Shown here: piece by piece, positions 1 to 7,812 of the stretch
Layout: every line of letters begins with the position of its first letter
Position numbering within the stretch: the first letter of the stretch is position 1
Source: Nocardioides sp. REDSEA-S33_B3
Lineage (GTDB): Bacteria > Actinomycetota > Actinomycetes > Propionibacteriales > Nocardioidaceae
Direction of reading: 5' to 3'
DNA length: 32,648 nucleotides
Assembly: GCA_001627335.1 (NCBI GenBank)
Contig: LUPK01000036.1
Location: forward strand, 1-32,648
Notes under the pieces: generated by a model
What the model saw: only the letters and a program-made list of their open reading frames with translations
What the model was told of the DNA's origin: nothing
Database searches by the model: none
Translations under genes and position numbers: made by a program

Positions 1-258
1 GTCGAGCACCGACACGTCCAGGTCGCCGTAGACGGTCATGGCCGCCGTCCGGGGAATCGGCGTGGCCGTCATGACCAGCACGTCGGGCACCGTGCCGTCG
101 CGGTTGCGGTCCCGCAGGGTGGCGCGCTGCTCGACGCCGAACCGGTGCTGCTCGTCGATCACCACCGCCCCCAGGGAACCGAACTCGATTCCCTCCTGGA
201 TGAGGGCGTGGGTCCCGATGAGCACGTCCACGCCGCCGGCCACCAGTTCGGCGGGTAC
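1..258 (-). CDS. recG: ATP-dependent DNA helicase RecG, internal fragment (5' part missing, runs off window)
   Basis: RecG is a superfamily 2 helicase that remodels stalled forks and branched recombination intermediates. The minus frame reads through the helicase core: [11 protein letters not shown], then the motif II region [14 protein letters not shown], then the motif III region MTATPIPRT, then [11 protein letters not shown], where it leaves the window. Upstream the frame stays open only to a TGA at 259-261, and recognisable RecG sequence begins near 249 (ELVAGGVDV). The N-terminal wedge domain and Walker A motif that should precede it are absent; what follows instead is a selO gene on the opposite strand. 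The fragment cannot encode a working helicase as read. Either the gene is truly broken here or the join is an assembly artefact. The family call is firm; the status of the gene is not. Confidence 0.85.
235..252. other. Head-to-head junction between recG and selO fragments with shared sequence
   Basis: Bases 235-249 encode AGHQF of SelO on the plus strand, and their complement encodes ELVAG of RecG on the minus strand. Both readings fit their families, so this short stretch could belong to either gene. To its left only RecG makes sense and to its right only SelO does. That is the footprint expected of joining two unrelated molecules through microhomology, in the cell or in an assembler. Confidence 0.6.
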
Positions 259-1494
259 TCACCCCGCCTCGGCGACGGCCGCGCCCTCCTCCTCGGCGAG
301 CTCACCGATCGCGAGGGCCGCCTGCGCGACCTCCACCTCAAGGGCTCGGGCAGGACCCCGTGGTCGCGCGGTGGCGACGGCTTGGCGGTGGTGGGCCCGA
401 TGCTCCGCGAGCACCTCGTCTCGGCGGCGATGCACGCGCTCGGCGTCCCCACGACCCGCTCGCTCGGTGTCGTCGCCACCGGCCGCGCCGTCCAGCGCGA
501 GCAGCCGCTCCCCGGTGCGGTGCTGGCCCGGGTCGCGTCGAGCCACCTGCGCGTCGGCACCCTGCAGTACGCCGTGGCGCTGGACCACCAGCAGCCCGGC
601 GCCGGCCTGGTGCGCCGCGTCGTCGAGCACGCCGCGACCCGCCACCACCCGCACGTCCTGGACGCCGACGTCCCGGCGCTGGCGCTGCTCGAGGAGGTCA
701 CCCGCGTGCAGGCCGAGCTGGTCGCCTCGTGGATGTCGGTCGGCTTCGTGCACGGGGTGATGAACACCGACAACGTCACGCTCTCGGGCGAGACCATCGA
801 CTACGGCCCCTGCGCCTTCCTCGACGGGTTCGACCAGGCCGCGGTCTTCAGCTCGATCGACACCGGCGGCCGCTACGCCTTCGGCCAGCAGCCGGCGATC
901 ACCCAGTGGAACCTCGCCCGGATGGCCGAGACCCTCCTGCCGCTCGTCGTCGAGCAGGCCGGCCTCGACCAGGAGGGGGCGGTCGAGCGGTGCGTGGCCG
1001 TGCTCGAGACGTTCCCGACGCTCTACGGCGAGGCGTACGCGGCCCGGCTGGCCGCCAAGCTGGGCCTGCCGACCGGCCTGGACCCCGAGGTCCGCACCGC
1101 GCTGGTCGGCGACCTGCTGACGCTGATGCAGGCCGCCCGGGTCGACCACACCGGGTTCTTCCGCGACCTGGCCCGCGAGCTGCGGGGCACCGGCGGCGAG
1201 CAGGGGACCCCCGCCCGCGACCTGGTCCTCGACCTGCCGGCCTACGACGACTGGGCGACCCGCTGGCGCGCCCTCGGGCCGGACCCCGACGCCATGGACG
1301 CCGTCAACCCGGCGTACGTCCCCCGCAACCACCTGCTCCAGGCCGCGCTCGACGCCGCCGACGCCGGCGACCTCGCGCCGTTCGAGCGGATGCTCGAGGT
1401 GGTCACCCGCCCCTTCGTCGAGCGCCCCGAGTGGGCGACCTACGCGCTTCCCGACCCGGCCGGCGGGCCGTTCGTGACCTACTGCGGGACCTGA
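235..1494 (+). CDS. selO: Protein adenylyltransferase SelO (YdiU family), 5'-truncated
   Basis: SelO is a pseudokinase-fold enzyme that transfers AMP from ATP to protein hydroxyls. Family sequence begins abruptly at [15 protein letters not shown] and continues with [17 protein letters not shown] (ATP-binding lysine region), [21 protein letters not shown], and the metal-binding loop [12 protein letters not shown] followed by [11 protein letters not shown]. It ends in YCGT, a Cys third from the end where selenoprotein members carry selenocysteine. Full-length actinobacterial SelO is roughly 480 residues; about 420 are present here. An in-frame ATG exists at 145, but the roughly 30 codons from there to 235 are the antisense of recG, not SelO. 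No genuine start is visible. The N-terminal region is missing, so activity is doubtful if the locus is real. A hairpin at 1510-1551 follows the stop. Confidence 0.85.
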   Translation, partial: AGHQFGGYSPRLGDGRALLLGELTDREGRLRDLHLKGSGRTPWSRGGDGLAVVGPMLREHLVSAAMHALGVPTTRSLGVVATGRAVQREQPLPGAVLARVASSHLRVGTLQYAVALDHQQPGAGLVRRVVEHAATRHHPHVLDADVPALALLEEVTRVQAELVASWMSVGFVHGVMNTDNVTLSGETIDYGPCAFLDGFDQAAVFSSIDTGGRYAFGQQPAITQWNLARMAETLLPLVVEQAGLDQEGAVERCVAVLETFPTLYGEAYAARLAAKLGLPTGLDPEVRTALVGDLLTLMQAARVDHTGFFRDLARELRGTGGEQGTPARDLVLDLPAYDDWATRWRALGPDPDAMDAVNPAYVPRNHLLQAALDAADAGDLAPFERMLEVVTRPFVERPEWATYALPDPAGGPFVTYCGT

Positions 1495-1509
1495 ACGGGG
1501 TTACTCCGC

Positions 1510-1551
1510 ACGAGATCTCACCCTCAGCTCGAGGTCAGGGTGAGATCTCGT
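1510..1551. terminator. Bidirectional stem-loop between selO and the TetR gene
   Basis: Perfect 15-base arms (1510-1524, ACGAGATCTCACCCT, and its complement at 1537-1551) enclose a 12-base loop. The element lies 15 bases after the selO stop and overlaps the last codons of the converging TetR gene, so it can serve both strands. There is no T-run, which is common for actinobacterial terminators. Confidence 0.6.
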
Positions 1552-2113
1552 CCGGACTACCCCGCCCGCACCCCAACGCCCCCAGCGTCATCGAGGCGAG
1601 CACCTGGCGCATCTCGGCGTCGGGCAGCAGGCCGGAGTGGGGCGTGGAATTGATGAGCCCGAAGGCGGCGTGCGCCATCGCGCGGGCGGCGTCGAGGGAG
1701 AGGTCGGGGTGGAGGGCGCGGAGCTGGTCGGCCCACACGTCGACGTACGCGCGCTGGGTGGCTCGCACCTCCTCGCGCGCCTGATCGGGGAGCGAGGACC
1801 AGTCGCGGTCCTGGACGACGATGAGCGGCCGGTGCTCGAGGGCGAACCCGACGTGGTGGTCGACCAGCGCCGCGAGCGCCGCCGCGGGCGAGTCCGCCGC
1901 GCCGACGCACGCCCGGCCGCCGTCGAGAAGCCACCGGCTGATCGAGACCAGCATCTCCGCGAGCACCGCGTCCTTGGACGCGAAGTGCTTGTAGAGCGCC
2001 GGGCCGGAGATGCCGCAGGCCGCGCCGAGGTCGGCGACCGAGACGCCGTGGAACCCGCGCGCGGCGAACAGCTCGGCGGCGGTGCCGAGGATCTGCTCGC
2101 GGCGCGTGGTCAC
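1535..2113 (-). CDS. TetR/AcrR family regulator, probable repressor of the mcc (leucine catabolism) operon
   Basis: This is a 192-residue TetR-type repressor. The N-terminal helix-turn-helix spans about residues 8-50 (EQILGTAAELFAARGFHGVSV, then GISGPALYKHFASKDAVL, the recognition-helix region). The C-terminal all-helical part is the usual ligand and dimer domain and shows no diagnostic motif. The start is GTG at 2113. A TAACCT hexamer ends six bases upstream, which suggests a leaderless transcript. A perfect 16-bp palindrome covers that hexamer, and a near-copy sits at the same distance before mccB at 3725. This implies autoregulation plus control of the carboxylase genes, and an acyl-CoA of branched-chain catabolism is the natural effector to suspect. 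Effector and direction of control are inferences. Confidence 0.85.
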   Translation of the reverse strand: MTTRREQILGTAAELFAARGFHGVSVADLGAACGISGPALYKHFASKDAVLAEMLVSISRWLLDGGRACVGAADSPAAALAALVDHHVGFALEHRPLIVVQDRDWSSLPDQAREEVRATQRAYVDVWADQLRALHPDLSLDAARAMAHAAFGLINSTPHSGLLPDAEMRQVLASMTLGALGCGRGSPDEISP

Positions 2114-2119
2114 CCCGGC

Positions 2120-2137
2120 AGGTTAGCGGCCGCTAAC
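2120..2137 (-). promoter_or_regulatory. Leaderless promoter and operator of the TetR gene
   Basis: GTTAGCGGCCGCTAAC at 2122-2137 is a perfect palindrome. On the minus strand TAACCT (2125-2120) fits a TANNNT -10 element, with six bases between it and the GTG start. The operator therefore covers the -10 itself. A matching arrangement precedes mccB. Confidence 0.7.
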
Positions 2138-2396
2138 TCCTCGCCGTCAGTGTCGGTGGCGTCCTCGGCCCGCGCCTGCACCTGTCGGGCGAAGGGCCGG
2201 CCCGGCAGCGAGACCACCTCGTCGAGGTCGGCTGGCTGGACCCGGTGCGCCGGCCGGGTGCCGAGGTACTGTCCTGCTCGACCGTGCACGGCTTCGGCAC
2301 GCTGCACCTCGACGGGCCGCTGCGCAACGTGCCGGGCGCGTCCCGCTGTGGGTCGAACCCGTGCGTGGCTCACCACCCGTCGCGGATGATGGGGGC
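2138..2396. other. Intergenic region between the TetR gene and the GH26 gene, no supported gene
   Basis: About 260 bases separate two divergent genes. Both strands are open in short frames, but none resembles a known family or has a convincing start. Apart from the TetR operator at its left end, and a possible weak -10 (GATGAT, six bases before the GH26 ATG) at its right end, no structure was seen. Confidence 0.4.
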
Positions 2397-3665
2397 ATGG
2401 CGGGGGACACCAGGCGCTCGCGGCGCGCTGCCGCGACCTTCGCGCTGGCCGTCGCCCTCGTGGCCACCGGCGCCTTCCACATGCTGCTGGTGACCACCGA
2501 CCTCGACGGCGCGTTCGCCGACGGCCGCGACGACGTCACCGCCACCGAGGACCCCCGTGACACCGCGCCTGCCTCCACGCCGGGTGCGCTGCCCGTCGAC
2601 CCGCCACCCACCACGGCCGACCCGACCCCCAGCGCCCCCAGCCCGTCAGCGCCGGCGCGCACCTGCCGGCCCCGCACCGCGCCGGTCGACCCCGACGCGG
2701 ACGCCTCGGCGCTCTGCCTCGCCGAGACCCTCGACCGCTGGCTGGCCGACGGCGTCACCGCGGTCGGCCAGCAGGTCAACATCTCCAGCGACTCCTGGGA
2801 CGAGCCCCTGTGGCGGCTGGAGCCGCAGCGTCCCGCGGTCGTCGGGTTCGACCTCGACGAGCTGGTCGCCGCGGCCCGCCGCGGCACCGACTGGACCGAG
2901 GACCTCGCGCTGATGGCCGCCGACGGCGTGGTCCTCACCGCCTCCTGGCACGCCCCCAACCCGTTCAGCGGCGGCGACTCCTTCGACCGCACCGGAGCGG
3001 ACCGGCTCGAGGCGCTGCTGGAGGAGGACAGCGCCCCGGCCCGGCGCTTCGAGGCGGAGTGGGCCGCGGTGCTCGACCTCCTGGCCCGTCTCCAGGAGCA
3101 GGGGGCCGCGGTCCTGGTGCGGCCGCTGCACGAGGCCGGCGGCAGCTGGTTCTGGTGGGGCCGTCCCGACCCGAGCACCTACCGCGCGCTCTTCGCCGAC
3201 CTCCAGCAGCAGGCGGCCGACGCCGGGGTCCACAACCTGCTGTGGTCCTACGGTGCCGCCGTCCGCACCTGGGAGGGTGTCGACGAGCCGCTCTCCCTGC
3301 TGCCCGACCGCGTGGACCTGGTCGGCCTGGACACCTACGACTGCGAGACCCCGCACCCCGACTGCGGCGGCCGCGACGCCGACGACCTGGCCCGCGACGA
3401 GGTCGACCTGACCGGGTACGCCGAGCTGGTCGCCGCCGCGCCCCGCGCCGCGCTGACCGAGGTCGGGCCCGCCCACTCGCCCGACGGCACGTGGGACCCG
3501 TCGGTCATCACCCGGACGCTGGCCCGCGAGGGGCTCCCCGCTGCCTACGCGCTGCTGTGGTTCGACGACTCCTTCGGCCGCAAGCAGGTCTCCTCCCTCA
3601 AGGGCGGGAAGGCCTGGCTCGAGTCCTGTCCCGACGCACTGTGCCCGGTGGGCGCCGCGGGCTGA
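2397..3665 (+). CDS. Membrane-anchored glycoside hydrolase family 26 protein (endo-beta-mannanase-like)
   Basis: This 422-residue protein is exported or membrane-anchored. It has a basic N-terminus, a hydrophobic segment at about residues 11-34, a Pro/Thr/Ser-rich linker to about residue 87, then a TIM-barrel hydrolase domain. VRPLHEAGGSWFWWG places the likely acid/base Glu at residue 246, in the classic GH26 HE...WFWWG motif. ALTEVGP gives the likely nucleophile Glu at 355. HNLLWSY and VGLDTYDC are further typical strands. GH26 members mostly cut beta-1,4-mannan, with some beta-1,3-xylanases and glucanases, so the substrate is not certain. ATG at 2397 is chosen because it starts the signal segment; an in-frame start 36 bases upstream adds nothing signal-like. 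It sits between the TetR gene and its apparent target operon without an obvious metabolic link. Confidence 0.82.
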   Translation: MAGDTRRSRRAAATFALAVALVATGAFHMLLVTTDLDGAFADGRDDVTATEDPRDTAPASTPGALPVDPPPTTADPTPSAPSPSAPARTCRPRTAPVDPDADASALCLAETLDRWLADGVTAVGQQVNISSDSWDEPLWRLEPQRPAVVGFDLDELVAAARRGTDWTEDLALMAADGVVLTASWHAPNPFSGGDSFDRTGADRLEALLEEDSAPARRFEAEWAAVLDLLARLQEQGAAVLVRPLHEAGGSWFWWGRPDPSTYRALFADLQQQAADAGVHNLLWSYGAAVRTWEGVDEPLSLLPDRVDLVGLDTYDCETPHPDCGGRDADDLARDEVDLTGYAELVAAAPRAALTEVGPAHSPDGTWDPSVITRTLAREGLPAAYALLWFDDSFGRKQVSSLKGGKAWLESCPDALCPVGAAG

Positions 3666-3697
3666 GGCCGAGCCGTCCCCGCCGGGCGGTGGCGCCG

Positions 3698-3719
3698 CAG
3701 GTTAACGATCGCTAACCTG
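3698..3719 (+). promoter_or_regulatory. TetR operator and leaderless promoter of mccB
   Basis: The core at 3701-3716 is GTTAACGATCGCTAAC. With its flanks (3698-3719) it forms a 22-base palindrome with a single mismatched pair. TAACCT at 3713-3718 is a -10 candidate with six bases to the GTG of mccB. From the operator through the start codon the sequence matches the TetR gene's own promoter closely, including CTAACCTGCYGGGGTG. A repressor bound here would block RNA polymerase directly. Confidence 0.72.
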
Positions 3720-3724
3720 CTGGG

Positions 3725-5278
3725 GTGAGCACCCACATGCGCGACCTCGTCGACGAGCTGCGCCAGCGCCTCGCGACGGTGCGGCAGGGCGGCAGCGAGG
3801 CCGCGAGGAAGAAGCACACCGACCGCGGGAAGCTGCTCGCGCGCGACCGGGTCGACCGGTTGCTCGACCCGGGCAGCCCGTTCCTGGAGCTGAGCCCGCT
3901 GGCGGCGTACGGGATGTACGGCGCGCCGGGGGAGACGCCGGTGCCCAGCGCCGGGGTCGTCGGAGGCATCGGTCGCATCCACGGTCGCGAGTGCGTCGTC
4001 GTGGCGAACGACGCCACCGTCAAGGGCGGCACCTACTACCCCATGACGGTCAAGAAGCACCTGCGCGCACAGACGATCGCGGCCGAGAACAACCTGCCGT
4101 GCATCTACCTCGTCGACTCCGGCGGCGCGTTCCTGCCGATGCAGGACGAGGTGTTCCCCGACCGCGAGCACTTCGGCCGGATCTTCTTCAACCAGGCCAC
4201 CATGAGCGCCCGCGGCATCCCGCAGATCGCCTCGGTGATGGGCTCGTGCACCGCCGGAGGCGCCTACGTCCCGGCGATGTCCGACGAGACCGTCATCGTC
4301 AAGGAGCAGGGCACGATCTTCCTCGGCGGCCCGCCGCTGGTGAAGGCCGCGACCGGTGAGGTCGTCACTGCCGAGGAGCTCGGCGGCGGCGAGGTCCACG
4401 CGCGCCGCTCCGGCGTGGTCGACCACCTCGCCGAGGACGACGCCCACGCGCTGGCGATCGTGCGCGGCATCGTCGACACCTTCTCCCGACCGGTCTCGAC
4501 GAGCTCGACCGACAGGGGCCCCTGGCAGGTCCGCGAGCCGGAGGAGCCGCTGGAGGACCCCGAGTCGATCTACGACGTGGTCCCCGCCGACGTCCGCACC
4601 CCCTACGACGTGCGCGACGTCATCCGCCGCATCGTCGACGGCTCGCGGCTGCAGGAGTTCAAGGCGTTGTACGGCGAGACGCTGGTCTGCGGGTTCGCGC
4701 ACGTCTGGGGCCACCCCGTCGGCATCATCGCCAACAACGGCATCCTCTTCAGCGAGTCCGCGCTCAAGGGCGCGCACTTCATCGAGCTGTGCAACCAGCG
4801 CGGCATCCCGCTGGTCTTCCTGCAGAACATCTCCGGCTTCATGGTCGGCCGGGAGTACGAGAACAACGGCATCGCCCGCGACGGCGCCAAACTCGTCACC
4901 GCGGTCGCCTGCTCGGTGGTCCCCAAGTTCACCGTCGTGATCGGCGGCTCGTACGGCGCCGGCAACTACGGCATGTGCGGTCGCGCCTACGACCCGCGGT
5001 TCCTGTGGATGTGGCCCAACGCGCGGATCTCGGTGATGGGCGGCGAGCAGGCCGCCTCGGTGCTCGCGACCGTGGCCAACCGTACCGACGACGAGGAGTT
5101 CAAGGCCCCCATCCGCGCGCAGTACGAGGAGCAGGGCTCGCCCTACTACGCCTCCGCGCGGCTGTGGGACGACGGGATCATCGATCCCGCCGACACCCGC
5201 CGGGTCCTCGGCATGGCGCTCTCGGCCGCGGCCAACGCACCTGTCGCGGATCCGAACTACGGCATTTTCAGGATGTGA
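3725..5278 (+). CDS. mccB: Methylcrotonoyl-CoA carboxylase beta subunit (carboxyltransferase)
   Basis: This subunit moves the carboxyl group from carboxybiotin to 3-methylcrotonyl-CoA in leucine and isovalerate breakdown. At 517 residues it has normal length, with N- and C-terminal carboxyltransferase (crotonase-fold) halves. Diagnostic stretches are [97 protein letters not shown] and the C-terminal [18 protein letters not shown]. These match the MCC branch better than acetyl- or propionyl-CoA carboxylases. The start is GTG at 3725, directly after the operator and at leaderless distance from the -10; an ATG four codons later is a less likely start. mccA follows after one base. Regulation by the TetR at 1535-2113 is inferred from the shared operator. 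Confidence 0.92.
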   Translation: MSTHMRDLVDELRQRLATVRQGGSEAARKKHTDRGKLLARDRVDRLLDPGSPFLELSPLAAYGMYGAPGETPVPSAGVVGGIGRIHGRECVVVANDATVKGGTYYPMTVKKHLRAQTIAAENNLPCIYLVDSGGAFLPMQDEVFPDREHFGRIFFNQATMSARGIPQIASVMGSCTAGGAYVPAMSDETVIVKEQGTIFLGGPPLVKAATGEVVTAEELGGGEVHARRSGVVDHLAEDDAHALAIVRGIVDTFSRPVSTSSTDRGPWQVREPEEPLEDPESIYDVVPADVRTPYDVRDVIRRIVDGSRLQEFKALYGETLVCGFAHVWGHPVGIIANNGILFSESALKGAHFIELCNQRGIPLVFLQNISGFMVGREYENNGIARDGAKLVTAVACSVVPKFTVVIGGSYGAGNYGMCGRAYDPRFLWMWPNARISVMGGEQAASVLATVANRTDDEEFKAPIRAQYEEQGSPYYASARLWDDGIIDPADTRRVLGMALSAAANAPVADPNYGIFRM

Positions 5279-5279
5279 C

Positions 5280-7118
5280 GTGAACACCCTCCTCATCGCC
5301 AACCGCGGCGAGATCGCCCGCCGCGTGACCCGCACCGCCCGCCGCCTGGGCTGGCGGACCGTCGCGATCCACTCCGACCTCGACGCCGGGGCGCTGCACG
5401 TGCGCGAGGCCGACGACGCGGTGCGCGTGGAGTCCTACCTCGACGTCGACGAGGTGGTGGCCGCCGCCCGCGAGAGCGGCGCCGGCTACGTCCACCCCGG
5501 TTACGGCTTCCTCTCCGAGCGGGCCCCGTTCGCCCGTGCGCTCGCCGAGGCCGGCATCACCCTGGTCGGGCCCGAGGCCGAGGTGATGGACGCGATGGGC
5601 CGCAAGGACGCCGCCCGCGCGGTCGCGGTCGCCGCCGGCGTACCGGTCGTGCCGTCCTACGACCTCGACGACGACCCCGCGGGCTTCGCCTACCCGGTGC
5701 TGGTCAAGGCCGCGGCCGGCGGCGGCGGCAAGGGCATGCGCGTGGTGCGCAGCGCCGCCGACTACGCCGAGGGGTTCGCCGCGGCGCAGCGCGAGGCGCG
5801 TTCGGCGTTCGGCGACGACACGATCCTGGTGGAGAAGTACGTCGAGTCCGGCCGCCACGTCGAGGTGCAGGTCATGGGCGACACCCACGGCCACGTGGTG
5901 CACCTCTTCGAGCGCGACTGCTCGACCCAGCGCCGGCACCAGAAGGTGCTGGAGGAGGCGCCTGCCCCCGCGATCACCGAGGAGCAGCGTGCAGCCATCA
6001 CCGGCGCGGCCGTGGCGCTGGCCGCGCAGTGCGGCTACACCGGTGCGGGCACCGTGGAGTTCCTGCTGGACAACGCGACCGGCGAGTTCTACTTCCTGGA
6101 GATGAACACCCGCCTCCAGGTCGAGCACCCGGTCACCGAGGAGGTCGTGCGGGTCCGCGGGCAGCGGGTCGACCTCGTCGAGCTGCAGCTGCGGGTCGCG
6201 ACCGGCGAGCCGCTGGGCATCGACCAGGCCGACGTCACGCTCGAGGGGCACGCCATCGAGGCGCGGGTCTACGCCGAGGACTCCTTCGGCGGCTTCCTCC
6301 CGCAGGCCGGGCGCGCCGGCGAGGTGCGCTGGCCGGCCGGCGACCGGGTCCGCGTGGACCACTCGCTGGTCAGCGGGCAGCAGGTCTCGACGGCGTACGA
6401 CCCGATGCTGGGCAAGGTCGTCGCCGGCGGCACCGACCGCGAGGACGCCCGGCGTCGCCTGGTGGCCGCGCTCGACGACACCGTGGTGCTCGGGCTGACC
6501 ACCAACACCGGCTTCCTGCGCGCGCTCGCCGACCACGCGGCGTTCCGCGACGTCGGGCACGAGGGCGGTCTCGACACCGCCTGGCTCGACCGCGTCGACG
6601 TCGTCACCGAGGTGCCTGCCCCGAGCACGGACGAGGCGCGGCAGCTCGCCGCCTGGGCCGTCCACCTCGCCGAGTCCGAGACCGACGGGCCCTTCGCCTC
6701 CGACGGCTTCCGCCTCGGCGCGCCCCCCGCGCCGGTCGTGGTGCCGCTCGACGAGGACGTCGTGCTCGGCCGCCGCCCGCGGCTGGACCCGGCCGCCCAC
6801 GTCACCCCCGCCTCGGTCGAGGTCGTGCTGCGCGGCCAGCGCTTCCGCTTCGAGCGCGGCGACCTGGCCGGCGACCACGCCGACGAGCACACCGGCGACC
6901 TCGTCGCGCCCATGCCCGGCACCGTCCTCGACGTCCGCGTCGAGGCGGGTGGCACCGTGGTGGAGGGGCAGGTGCTCGGCGTGCTGGAGGCGATGAAGAT
7001 GGAGCTCGCGCTCAAGGCGCCGTACGCCGGTACCGTGACCGTCGTCGACGCGACCGTGGGGCGGCAGGTGCCGCTGGGGCACGTGCTGTTCCACGTGGAA
7101 CCAACGGGAAGCGAGTGA
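5280..7118 (+). CDS. mccA: Methylcrotonoyl-CoA carboxylase alpha subunit (biotin carboxylase/carrier)
   Basis: This subunit carries out the ATP- and bicarbonate-dependent carboxylation of biotin and carries that biotin. The 612 residues contain the biotin carboxylase N-terminal domain (LLIANRGEIARRVTRTA), the ATP-grasp domain with the glycine-rich loop AAAGGGGKGMRVV at about residue 147, FLEMNTRLQVEHPVTEEV, the C-terminal biotin carboxylase part, a linker, and a biotinyl domain at the end. There EAMKMEL marks the biotinylated Lys573. Length and order are those of acyl-CoA carboxylase alpha chains. On its own it could serve acetyl-, propionyl- or methylcrotonyl-CoA; the partner mccB one base upstream and HMG-CoA lyase downstream decide for methylcrotonyl-CoA. 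It is translated from the operon message, with no separate promoter seen. Confidence 0.92.
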   Translation: MNTLLIANRGEIARRVTRTARRLGWRTVAIHSDLDAGALHVREADDAVRVESYLDVDEVVAAARESGAGYVHPGYGFLSERAPFARALAEAGITLVGPEAEVMDAMGRKDAARAVAVAAGVPVVPSYDLDDDPAGFAYPVLVKAAAGGGGKGMRVVRSAADYAEGFAAAQREARSAFGDDTILVEKYVESGRHVEVQVMGDTHGHVVHLFERDCSTQRRHQKVLEEAPAPAITEEQRAAITGAAVALAAQCGYTGAGTVEFLLDNATGEFYFLEMNTRLQVEHPVTEEVVRVRGQRVDLVELQLRVATGEPLGIDQADVTLEGHAIEARVYAEDSFGGFLPQAGRAGEVRWPAGDRVRVDHSLVSGQQVSTAYDPMLGKVVAGGTDREDARRRLVAALDDTVVLGLTTNTGFLRALADHAAFRDVGHEGGLDTAWLDRVDVVTEVPAPSTDEARQLAAWAVHLAESETDGPFASDGFRLGAPPAPVVVPLDEDVVLGRRPRLDPAAHVTPASVEVVLRGQRFRFERGDLAGDHADEHTGDLVAPMPGTVLDVRVEAGGTVVEGQVLGVLEAMKMELALKAPYAGTVTVVDATVGRQVPLGHVLFHVEPTGSE

Positions 7119-7159
7119 GGTCGGTGGTCGGAGCGGCCGGCACGAGTGACGTCGGTGGC

Positions 7160-7165
7160 TACGCT
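7160..7165 (+). promoter_or_regulatory. Candidate leaderless promoter of mntA
   Basis: TACGCT fits TANNNT and is followed by exactly six bases and the ATG of mntA. The 53-base gap after mccA has no better ribosome-binding site; GGAG lies only two bases from the ATG. The toxin-antitoxin pair may thus have its own promoter inside the operon. Confidence 0.5.
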
Positions 7166-7171
7166 GGAGAC

Positions 7172-7492
7172 ATGAGCACACCGACGGCAGCCGCCTTGCG
7201 GTTGCGGGCCGCGCTCAGCTCGCAGACCGATCGTGTCGCTGCCCTGTTGGATGCCTACGGTGCCACCAACCCACGCCTGTTCGGCTCCGTGGCGCGTGGT
7301 GACGCGCGCGACGACAGCGACCTGGACCTGCTCGTCGACCTGGTGCCGGGACGAGGGAACGAGCTCCTTCGTGTCGCCGGCCTGGGGGAGGAGCTGAGCG
7401 AGTTGCTGGGGTGTCGGGTGGACGTCGTGAGCGCGAGCCTGCTGCGCGACGACGTGAGCAGGACGGCTTCGGCGGACGCGGTGGCCGTGTGA
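7172..7492 (+). CDS. mntA: MntA-type nucleotidyltransferase antitoxin
   Basis: This is a minimal nucleotidyltransferase of 106 residues. The signature GSVARGDARDDSDLD (G38, S39, D50, D52) is the GSx10DxD motif, and a later Asp (D84 in CRVDVV) is well placed as the third metal ligand. In the characterised MntA/HepT systems this protein neutralises the HepT RNase by adding AMP groups to its motif tyrosine. The neighbour is a HepT-like gene overlapping by four bases, the standard pairing. The unusual aspect is the position, between mccA and the HMG-CoA lyase gene. Activity as antitoxin is inferred from family and pairing. Confidence 0.85.
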   Translation: MSTPTAAALRLRAALSSQTDRVAALLDAYGATNPRLFGSVARGDARDDSDLDLLVDLVPGRGNELLRVAGLGEELSELLGCRVDVVSASLLRDDVSRTASADAVAV

Positions 7493-7812
7493 CCCGCACG
7501 CCTGATCAGCGCTGCGAGGACATCGACGCGGCCGTGGCGCGGTGCCTGGCGTACCGGGACCACCTGGACTCCGAACAGCTCGGGTCGATGGCCTACGACG
7601 CGATCCTGCGCAACCTCGCGGTCATCGGCGAGGCGGTCAAGGCGCTGCCCGAGGAGCTGAAGTCGGCGCGTCCCGAGGTGCCGTGGGCGTCGATCGCGGG
7701 GCTGAGGAACGTCGTGGTCCACGAGTACTTCCGCGTGGACCCGGAGATGATTCGCGACATCGTGGACCACCAGCTGGTGGTCCTGGTCCAGCGAGTGGAA
7801 GGGTCCCCATGA
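7489..7812 (+). CDS. hepT: HepT-like (DUF86) ribonuclease toxin
   Basis: This 107-residue helical HEPN protein is the toxin partner of MntA. RNVVVHEY at residues 73-80 is the RX4HXY motif: Arg73 and His78 would be the RNase residues, and Tyr80 the site that MntA-type enzymes AMPylate. Upstream helices (YDAILRNLAVIGEAVKALP) are typical of DUF86. The start is GTG at 7489, overlapping the mntA stop as GTGA. The stop overlaps the ATG of the HMG-CoA lyase gene as ATGA. Antitoxin, toxin and a metabolic enzyme are therefore translationally chained. All key residues are intact, so the pair is probably functional. Confidence 0.85.
   Translation: MTRTPDQRCEDIDAAVARCLAYRDHLDSEQLGSMAYDAILRNLAVIGEAVKALPEELKSARPEVPWASIAGLRNVVVHEYFRVDPEMIRDIVDHQLVVLVQRVEGSP

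Noticed and set aside
145..234. ATG at 145 as the start of selO
   Set aside because: The 30 codons before 235 are the antisense of recG and show no SelO sequence; the true 5' end is missing.
2138..2396. Short frames on both strands between the TetR and GH26 genes
   Set aside because: No start with support, no recognisable family, and mutual overlap; possible gene remnant but not supportable.
5268..7181. Long minus-strand frame opposite mccA (637 codons)
   Set aside because: Antisense of a conserved enzyme; Arg/His/Gly/Val-rich with no domain. Long antisense frames are expected at this GC content.
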